Origin: CAYLPT01 sp964385645
Lineage (GTDB): Bacteria; Armatimonadota; Hebobacteria; Hebobacterales; Hebobacteraceae
Length of the DNA: 9,566 bases
Direction of reading: 5' to 3'
NCBI GenBank assembly: GCA_964385645.1
Contig: CAYLPT010000179.1
Location: 1-9,566, forward strand
Shown: positions 5,500-9,566 of the stretch, in pieces
Numbering within the stretch: position 1 is the stretch's first letter
Layout: each line of letters starts with the position of its first letter
Notes under the pieces: model-generated
Told to the model about the DNA's origin: nothing
The model's input: only the letters and a program-made list of their open reading frames with translations
The model's database searches: none
Made by a program: the position numbers and the translations under genes

Positions 5500-6006
5500 C
5501 TACTCGGTGTCCTCCACGCGGCTGATGGCGATGCTGGTGCGGTCGGCGCCCTTCTCGCGGGTGATAACGAGCTGGCGCTTCACGGCGCCTTCTTCGTAGA
5601 GCATCTGCACCATCTGCAGCTCGGCGGTGCTCATGTCGAGCGCGACCTGGGCCTTGGGCAGGCGCTGCTGATAGAAGGCCTTCACCGCCTCCGGAGGGTC
5701 AGGGGTGACGAGGTGAACTTGGGTGAGCCGGCCCTCCTGCTGCCCCTCCGCAGACCAGGTGACCGAGTGCTCGGCTTCGGCCCCCGGGTAGAGGGGAACG
5801 CCCAGGTCGGCCTCGGTGACGTGGGCCCCGACCTCAGTGGTGGCGGTTCCCTCCTCGGTGGTCACTGTCGCAGTAACCCTGCCCCCTGGCTGCTGTTCCA
5901 CCGTGACCTCTCCCTCCGGAGTGACCACCCGTGTCCCTCTGCCACAGCCGGCCGTCACCACGCCCGCCAGGGCCAGACAGACTGCGGTCGCCGCAAGGCT
6001 CCTCAT
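5500..6006 (-). CDS. small lipoprotein of unknown function with a YPGA motif
   Basis: This 168-aa protein has a lipoprotein signal: a hydrophobic stretch at residues 4-19 and a TAGC lipobox with Cys21 as the likely lipidated residue. After a Thr/Val/Glu-rich stretch (25-65) comes DLGVPLYPGA (68-77), a beta segment (LTQVHLVTPDPPEAVKAFYQQRL, about 94-116), and a C-terminal region ending in VITREKGADRTSIAI. The YPGA...PEAV..FY...L pattern recurs in uncharacterised bacterial secreted proteins, where a short alpha/beta domain seems to follow the signal; no function is known. Start 6006 was chosen because AGGAGG lies 6 nt before it. An in-frame ATG five codons upstream at 6021 would give a more basic start (MRRQRM) but a site only 2-3 nt away. 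It lies between the dehydrogenase (115-nt gap) and the SRP RNA, all on the same strand. Confidence 0.8.
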   Translation of the reverse strand: MRSLAATAVCLALAGVVTAGCGRGTRVVTPEGEVTVEQQPGGRVTATVTTEEGTATTEVGAHVTEADLGVPLYPGAEAEHSVTWSAEGQQEGRLTQVHLVTPDPPEAVKAFYQQRLPKAQVALDMSTAELQMVQMLYEEGAVKRQLVITREKGADRTSIAISRVEDTE

Positions 6007-6034
6007 GCGCTGCCTCCTCATGTCTCCTGTGTCA

Positions 6035-6060
6035 GCTCGGCACGGCCGCCCGCGCCGAGC
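6035..6060. repeat. 7-bp inverted repeat upstream of the lipoprotein gene
   Basis: GCTCGGC (6035-6041) and GCCGAGC (6054-6060) are perfect inverted arms around a 12-nt loop, in the 115-bp gap between the dehydrogenase stop and the lipoprotein start. It could be an operator or leader hairpin for the lipoprotein, or a weak terminator. I see no convincing promoter in this gap, so read-through from the dehydrogenase gene is possible. Confidence 0.3.
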
Positions 6061-6121
6061 CCTGCACATCCCCAGTTCGGGGCCGGCGCTCCTTTCCCTC
6101 GGCCCTGGGAAGCGCGCGCCC

Positions 6122-7141
6122 TCACTCCCAGGGCTTGAGGATGACCTTGGCGCACTCGTGAGAGGCGGAGAGCTCGAAGGCCTCCTGGATGCGGCTCATT
6201 GGGAGCACGTGGCTGACGAGGTGGTCGAGCAGCGGCGAGCGCTCGATCACCCGCAGCACTGCCGCGACGTCAGCGATGTTGTAGTACCAGGACCCCACGA
6301 CGGTGAGGCCGGTGCGGATCAGGTCGGGGCTGACGGTGATGGTGAGCTGCTCCTCATAGCACTCGCCGACGAAGGCGACCCTCCCCCGGCGCCGGGTGGC
6401 CTCGAGGCAGACCCGCTGGGCGGCGGCGACGCCGGCGCACTCGAGCGCGCAATCCACGCCGCGGCCGCCGGCGAGGTCTCTGATCTTGGCGACGAGGTCG
6501 GGGTCGGCCGGGTCGAGGACGTGCTCGACCCCCATGCGCCGGGCGCGCTCGACGCGGTAGGGGATGGACTCGACGACGATGCAGCGCGCGCCCCAGAAGT
6601 GGGCATTGACGACGGCGCCCAGCCCCACCGGGCCAGCGCCCGTGATGAGCACGGTGTCGAAAGGGCTCAGGCCGATGCGGCGATAGGCCCCGAAGGAGGG
6701 GCCGAGGGCGCAGCCGCTCAGGGCGGCGCGCTCGTACGACATGCCCTCGGGGATGGGCAGCAGCAGCCAGTCGGGCTTGACCAGGTACTGGGCCATGGTG
6801 CCACTGCCGTTGTAGGAGCCATGGACCTGCGCGAAGTCGTGGCTGTCCTCGCAGTATACATACTCGCCGGCCAGGCAGTGCTGGCAGCGCCCGCAGGAGA
6901 ACTGCGGCAGGACGACCACGCGGTCGCCGACCCTCACGCGGCCCGGCTGGGCGATGGCGGCCACCTCGCCGACGGCCTCGTGGCCGAGGGTGTCCCAGTT
7001 CTGACCGGAGAGGAAGGCCTTGTACTCGGTGCACATTGGCGCGGCGTGAACCTTGACGACGACCCAGTCGCCCTTGGGCTGCGGGTCCGGGACCTCCTCG
7101 AGCGCGGCGCGGCGCGGGCCGCTGATGACCACCTTCCTCAT
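6122..7141 (-). CDS. zinc-dependent medium-chain alcohol/polyol dehydrogenase
   Basis: This 339-aa enzyme of the medium-chain dehydrogenase/reductase superfamily oxidises an alcohol or sugar alcohol with NAD(P). Catalytic zinc ligands are C37 (in PMCTEYK), H54 and E55 (in LGHEAVGEV). The structural zinc set C83, C86, C89 and C97 (FSCGRCQHCLAGEYVYC) is complete. The cofactor fold shows GAGPVGLG at 168-175. The acidic E191 at the end of the second strand favours NAD over NADP; this is inference. Overall layout matches the threonine/sorbitol dehydrogenase-like branch, but the substrate cannot be named. The start has a GGGGGAGG site 6 nt upstream. It is divergent from the sugar-isomerase-like gene (129-bp gap), a pairing that suggests a shared sugar or polyol pathway. 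The gene may continue into the lipoprotein transcript. Confidence 0.92.
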   Translation of the reverse strand: MRKVVISGPRRAALEEVPDPQPKGDWVVVKVHAAPMCTEYKAFLSGQNWDTLGHEAVGEVAAIAQPGRVRVGDRVVVLPQFSCGRCQHCLAGEYVYCEDSHDFAQVHGSYNGSGTMAQYLVKPDWLLLPIPEGMSYERAALSGCALGPSFGAYRRIGLSPFDTVLITGAGPVGLGAVVNAHFWGARCIVVESIPYRVERARRMGVEHVLDPADPDLVAKIRDLAGGRGVDCALECAGVAAAQRVCLEATRRRGRVAFVGECYEEQLTITVSPDLIRTGLTVVGSWYYNIADVAAVLRVIERSPLLDHLVSHVLPMSRIQEAFELSASHECAKVILKPWE

Positions 7142-7270
7142 GGGCTACCTCCCCCGGGGAGTGGTGCGACCCCCCAGGGTTCTCTCGCCGGACCGCTTTC
7201 CCTCTCTGGCAGGAAGGAGGCGCGGCGCGCGAGGGCGTAGTCGGCCGGCCGCGAGCAAGGGAGGTCAGTG
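7142..7270. other. divergent intergenic region, no clear promoter
   Basis: This 129-bp stretch separates the divergently transcribed dehydrogenase and isomerase-like genes and must hold both of their control signals. I see ribosome sites at both ends (GGGGGAGG on the minus strand near 7148-7155; AAGGGAGG at 7257-7264 on the plus strand) and a 10-bp palindrome CGGCCGGCCG (7242-7251). No -10/-35 pair stands out on either strand. Confidence 0.4.
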
Positions 7271-8131
7271 GTGAGATACTGTGCGACGAGCGTGATGCTG
7301 CCGGAGCTGACGATGGAGGAGCAGGCCGGGCTGCTGGCGCGGCTGGGCTTCGACGGCATCGAATGGCGGGTGCGTCGGGCGCCCGAGGGGGCGCGGGGCC
7401 GGGGCTACAGCAACTGGGGCGAGCACCGCAATGACCTGACGCCGGAGAACTTCGCCAAGAACGCTGGGCGCATGAGGCAGGTGGCGGCCGACCACGGGCT
7501 GGTGATCGCGGGGCTGGCGACCAACCCGCCGGCCACGGACCTGGAGCAGATCCGGCTGCTGGGGGAGGGCGCCGCGGCGTGCGGCGCGCCCTTCGTGCGG
7601 GTGGGCTGCCCACGGGGCTACGACGGCTCGACGGACTACCACGCGCTGTACAGGGAGGCGGTGGAGGCCTATGGGGGGGCGGTGGAGGCGCTGGCCGGCT
7701 ATGGGGTGAAGGCCGCGCTGGAGATCCACGGTGGGACGATCTGTGTGAGCGCTTCGCTGGCCCACCGAATCGTCTCCCGCTGGCCGCCGGAGCGGGTGGG
7801 GGTGATCTACGACCCGCAGAACATGGTGAAGGACGGCTACGAGACGACGGAGCTGGCGCTGGAGCTGCTGGGGCCGTACACCTGCCACGTGCATGCGGGC
7901 GGTCACCGGCCGGTCGCGAGGGGGCGGGACGAGCTGGGGACGGTGGAGTGGGAGTGGGAGGGCGTGCCGATGGCGGAGGGGCTGTACGACTACCGGCGGA
8001 TGCTGCGGAAGCTCAAGGCGATGGGCTACGAGGGGTTCGTCAGCATCGAGGACTTCCGCGATGCGCCGCCGGAGGAGAAGCTGCGGGAGGGGCTGGCGTA
8101 TCTGCGGCGGGTGGAGGGTGAGCTGGGGTGA
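7271..8131 (+). CDS. xylose-isomerase-like TIM-barrel sugar isomerase/epimerase
   Basis: This 286-aa protein matches the AP-endonuclease-2/xylose-isomerase-like TIM-barrel family (sugar phosphate isomerase/epimerase, IolE/IolI/Hyi-like). Members use a divalent metal to isomerise or epimerise ketoses, inososes and related sugars. Visible family features are the N-terminal barrel opening (LGFDGIEWR, 26-33) and the metal-site residues E151 (in ALEIHGG), D181 (in VIYDPQNM), H208 (in CHVHAGG) and E260 (in VSIEDF). GTG 7271 was chosen because GGGAGG ends at 7264, 6 nt upstream. GTG 7268 is possible but only 3 nt away. It is divergent from the zinc dehydrogenase, a common companion for such enzymes. 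The last 8 bp, including the TGA, overlap the antisense tRNA-His gene. The precise substrate is not shown. Confidence 0.88.
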   Translation: MRYCATSVMLPELTMEEQAGLLARLGFDGIEWRVRRAPEGARGRGYSNWGEHRNDLTPENFAKNAGRMRQVAADHGLVIAGLATNPPATDLEQIRLLGEGAAACGAPFVRVGCPRGYDGSTDYHALYREAVEAYGGAVEALAGYGVKAALEIHGGTICVSASLAHRIVSRWPPERVGVIYDPQNMVKDGYETTELALELLGPYTCHVHAGGHRPVARGRDELGTVEWEWEGVPMAEGLYDYRRMLRKLKAMGYEGFVSIEDFRDAPPEEKLREGLAYLRRVEGELG

Positions 8132-8199
8132 GCGAGGGGATTTGAACCCCCGACCACCGGATCCACAGTCCGGCGCTCTACCGCTGAGCTACGCTCACC
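8124..8199 (-). tRNA. tRNA-His (GTG)
   Basis: The minus strand folds as a full cloverleaf. Acceptor arms are GTGAGCG and CGCTCAC, with the extra G-1 paired to C73, the histidine identity feature. D arm GCTCAGCGGTAGAGC, anticodon loop CTGTGGA (anticodon GTG), TPsiC loop GGTTCAAATCC. CCA is encoded at 8124-8126. It is downstream of tRNA-Arg on the same strand (45-nt gap) and probably shares its transcript. Its 3' end overlaps the isomerase gene's stop codon in antisense. Confidence 0.96.
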
Positions 8200-8209
8200 A
8201 GGCTGGGCT

Positions 8210-8236
8210 GGGGCAGGAGGCGCACTCCTGCCCTAC
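8210..8236. repeat. copy B of a short hairpin repeat, between two tRNA genes
   Basis: GGGCAGGAG (8211-8219) and CTCCTGCCC (8225-8233) form a perfect 9-bp stem with a GCGCA loop. The whole block closely matches 5109-5135: identical at GGGGCAGGAGGC and at GCCCTAC, differing mainly in the loop. It fills most of the gap between tRNA-Arg and tRNA-His, so the transcript would contain this hairpin between the two tRNAs. Confidence 0.55.
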
Positions 8237-8244
8237 CGCTCGAC

Positions 8245-8321
8245 TGGCACGCCCGGCAGGATTCGAACCTGCGACCCGCTGCTTAGAAGGCAGCCGCTCT
8301 ATCCACCTGAGCTACGGGCGC
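8245..8321 (-). tRNA. tRNA-Arg (TCT)
   Basis: The minus strand gives a complete 77-nt cloverleaf. Acceptor arms are GCGCCCG and CGGGCGT, with G73 and an encoded CCA (8245-8247). D arm GCTCAGGTGGATAGAGC, anticodon stem GCTGC/GCAGC with loop CTTCTAA (anticodon TCT), TPsiC arm CAGGTTCGAATCCTG. It reads AGA/AGG codons. It is first of a tRNA-Arg, tRNA-His pair behind its own promoter. Confidence 0.97.
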
Positions 8322-8329
8322 GCGCCTCT

Positions 8330-8357
8330 ATGATACCATGTTCGGCGCGCTGGGCAA
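8330..8357 (-). promoter_or_regulatory. promoter for tRNA-Arg and tRNA-His
   Basis: Read on the minus strand: TTGCCC (8357-8352), 16 bp, TATCAT (8335-8330). The -10 matches 5 of 6 bases. Transcription would start only a few nt before tRNA-Arg at 8321, typical of stable RNA genes. It lies in the short gap after the thioredoxin-like gene stop at 8366. Confidence 0.6.
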
Positions 8358-8365
8358 GCTAGGCG

Positions 8366-8857
8366 CTACTCCGCCTCGCGGATCTTGGCCTCTATCACCC
8401 GGCCGAGGTCGGCAGGGGTGTACGTGCCGCCCTCCATCTTCTGGAAGACGACGCGGCGGCCGTCGAGGTCGAAGCTCCACTCGCCGTTGATGGCCACGGT
8501 GGCGCAGGTGACGCCGAGTTGGTTGCGCCAGGTCGTGGACTCCGGTCCCATGAACTCGATGATCCTGAGGTGGATGTCGTCTGGGTAGCGCTTGTAGGCC
8601 TTCCTCAGCTCGGCGATCGTGGCTGCGTGGCAGGGGTTGGCCACCGGCACGAGGGCGATGATCTCGACCTTGGCGCCCGGCGAGCCGAGCTCCTCGACGC
8701 CGCCGCCACCGCCCCCCGCCGGGGGCGCGCCCGGGCCGGCCGGGCCCATGGCAGCGCCGCGCGCGCGGCCCCCAGGCTGGGTGCCGATGTAGACGGCCAC
8801 CAGCGCAATGAGGACGACCACGAGCACGGCGGCGATCTTCTTCTCACCCGGTCCCAT
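8366..8857 (-). CDS. membrane-anchored atypical thioredoxin-fold protein
   Basis: This 163-aa protein has an uncleaved N-terminal membrane anchor (residues 8-24, after MGPGEKK), a Gly/Pro/Ala linker (about 28-53), and a C-terminal domain (62-163) that reads like a thioredoxin fold. It contains a first strand VEIIALV, a helix after NPC, the strand HLRIIEF, and a GVTCATVAINGEW stretch where thioredoxins have the cis-Pro loop. The usual CXXC is reduced to A-N-P-C with only C76 kept. The cis-Pro position appears to be Ala, preceded by C118. So it may not be a standard disulfide reductase. The domain would face outside the cytoplasm (inference). GAGGAGG lies about 9 nt before the ATG. It sits between tRNA-Gly upstream and tRNA-Arg downstream and may be read from the tRNA-Gly promoter. 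Function unknown. Confidence 0.8.
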   Translation of the reverse strand: MGPGEKKIAAVLVVVLIALVAVYIGTQPGGRARGAAMGPAGPGAPPAGGGGGGVEELGSPGAKVEIIALVPVANPCHAATIAELRKAYKRYPDDIHLRIIEFMGPESTTWRNQLGVTCATVAINGEWSFDLDGRRVVFQKMEGGTYTPADLGRVIEAKIREAE

Positions 8858-8933
8858 CGTTGTATGACCTCCTCAGCAGGGCTGTGAAGCTCGAACGCCG
8901 GGCCCAACCCTCACACCCATCACCGCGGCAGCG

Positions 8934-9009
8934 TGGAGCGGGGAACGGGACTCGAACCCGCGACATCCAGCTTGGAAGGCTAGCGCTCTACCAACTGAGC
9001 TATCCCCGC
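8934..9009 (-). tRNA. tRNA-Gly (TCC)
   Basis: The minus strand forms a 76-nt cloverleaf with acceptor arms GCGGGGA and TCCCCGC, U73 and encoded CCA (8934-8936). D arm GCTCAGTTGGTAGAGC, anticodon stem CTAGC/GCTGG with one G-U pair and loop CTTCCAA (anticodon TCC), TPsiC arm CGGGTTCGAGTCCCG. It reads GGA/GGG. It is preceded by a strong promoter and followed by the thioredoxin-like gene 76 nt downstream. Confidence 0.97.
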
Positions 9010-9025
9010 GTTCTGCTTCCCAAGC

Positions 9026-9055
9026 ATTATACCCACCCACCCGCATCAGGGTCAA
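9026..9055 (-). promoter_or_regulatory. strong promoter for tRNA-Gly
   Basis: Read on the minus strand: TTGACC (9055-9050), 18 bp, TATAAT (9031-9026), with a TGGG just before the -10. The -35 matches 5 of 6 and the -10 all 6. Transcription should begin near 9019, about 10 nt before the tRNA. It is the best promoter in the window and probably also feeds the thioredoxin-like gene. Confidence 0.78.
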
Positions 9056-9121
9056 GCCGCGCGAGGGGCGCAGTGGAGGAGTGGCGGGCCTGCCGCCAGA
9101 AGCTCAGGGGCGGAGGCGGAG

Positions 9122-9566
9122 ATGGCGCGGGCGGAGTGGGCGGGCCTGCTGGCAGTGTTGGGGGCGTTCTGCGCGCTCGCCGTGGCGCAGTCGCTGGCGA
9201 CGCGCCTGCAGTGGGGGCCGGACGAACCCGCGCACGTGATCTACGTCCGCTCCCTGGCCGAGGATGGACGCTTCCCGGCGCTGTCCCACGCGGTGGAGGA
9301 CAACGTCTATGCGCCGGGCGCGGCGCGCACGCACGCCGCGCACCATCCCCCTCTCTACTACGCGCTCGCCGCGCTGGTCTGGCGGGCCTTCGCCCACCGG
9401 CCCGAGGAGACGGTGCGCTACACCGACCGGGACGGTGTGGCCCACCAGCTCGCGGCCCCCGGGCCGGTGCGGCCGGTGCGTTTCCTGTCGGTGGCGCTGG
9501 GGGCGGCGACGCTGGTGCTGGTGTGGGCCACGGGGCGGGTGGTCTTCCCCGGGCGGCGAGACCTGT
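9122..9566 (+). CDS. GT-C type membrane glycosyltransferase, N-terminal part
   Basis: The frame is open from ATG 9122 to the window end, giving 148 codons; the rest lies outside. GGAGG at 9112-9116 is 5 nt upstream. Residues 6-26 form a first membrane helix. The following loop has WGPDEPAHVIYVRSLAEDG (31-49), whose Asp-Glu pair (D34, E35) matches the catalytic first-loop motif of GT-C glycosyltransferases (GT39/PMT/ArnT-like and DUF2142-like). AHHPPLYYALAAL (73-85) is also typical and starts the second helix; another helix covers about 121-140. Such enzymes move sugars from polyprenyl-phosphate donors to proteins, lipids or surface glycans at the outer membrane face of the cytoplasmic membrane. 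Donor and acceptor are not known here. It is divergent from the tRNA-Gly unit. A TGGCGG/CCGCCA hairpin (9082-9098) lies upstream. Confidence 0.82.
   Translation, partial: MARAEWAGLLAVLGAFCALAVAQSLATRLQWGPDEPAHVIYVRSLAEDGRFPALSHAVEDNVYAPGAARTHAAHHPPLYYALAALVWRAFAHRPEETVRYTDRDGVAHQLAAPGPVRPVRFLSVALGAATLVLVWATGRVVFPGRRDL

Noticed and set aside
6354..7613. 419-codon Pro/Arg-rich minus-strand frame overlapping the dehydrogenase and isomerase genes
   Set aside because: It runs in a different frame through a gene with all catalytic and zinc motifs; its composition is that of a shadow frame.
8873..9055. 60-codon minus-strand frame over tRNA-Gly
   Set aside because: It covers the tRNA and its promoter; the apparent peptide is translated tRNA sequence.
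9104..9445. 113-codon minus-strand frame at the right edge
   Set aside because: It is antisense to the GT-C glycosyltransferase gene, which has a ribosome site, membrane helices and the DE motif.
1..9566. Search for CRISPR arrays, insertion sequences, phage genes, toxin-antitoxin or defence modules
   Set aside because: No regularly spaced direct repeats other than the 60-bp coding repeat, no transposase or integrase motifs, and no recognisable defence genes were found, although three tRNA genes are present as possible integration sites.

Overview
The window is GC-rich (about 70% by eye), with strong G/C preference at third codon positions in most genes. It has ordinary bacterial housekeeping genes next to exported or membrane proteins of uncertain role. 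No marker fixes the taxon. The combination of very high GC, a Bacillus-type large SRP RNA, Tat-exported glycoside-hydrolase-like enzymes and xylose-isomerase-like TIM-barrel proteins fits a deep-branching terrestrial bacterium, for example Armatimonadota or a relative. That placement is inference only.

Layout. Positions 1-214 hold an inverted repeat, a good sigma-70-type promoter (TTGCTT-N17-TATAAT) and a doubtful 47-aa ORF. They lead into a + strand gene for a small basic KGG-repeat protein (215-436). A GC hairpin separates it from the convergent minus-strand operon dnaX-ybaB-recR (3104 down to 539), a classic DNA replication and recombination-repair cluster. Divergent from dnaX, behind its own candidate promoter and a 16-bp palindrome, is a 618-aa Tat-exported protein with a beta-rich N-terminal half and a TIM-barrel-like C-terminal half (3247-5103), probably a glycoside-hydrolase relative.

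Positions 5104-5205 hold hairpins and one copy of a repeat. Next, on the minus strand, is a large SRP RNA of about 274 nt (5206-5479) with Alu domain, closing helix and the conserved SRP54-binding core. A small lipoprotein (5500-6006, minus) ends 20 nt upstream of it, and a zinc-dependent medium-chain dehydrogenase (6122-7141, minus) lies further upstream. The dehydrogenase is divergent from a xylose-isomerase-like TIM-barrel enzyme (7271-8131, +). This pair looks like local sugar or polyol metabolism.

The right end is a minus-strand tRNA region: tRNA-Gly(TCC), a membrane-anchored atypical thioredoxin-like protein, tRNA-Arg(TCT) and tRNA-His(GTG). Good promoters precede tRNA-Gly and tRNA-Arg. 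tRNA-His overlaps the last bases of the TIM-barrel gene in antisense. A second copy of the hairpin repeat lies between tRNA-Arg and tRNA-His. The window ends inside a + strand GT-C-type membrane glycosyltransferase (9122 onward).

I see no phage, transposon, CRISPR array or obvious defence system. The points most worth a second look are the large SRP RNA, the Tat-exported two-domain protein with a possible internal start, the thioredoxin-like protein lacking CXXC, and the paired hairpin repeat.
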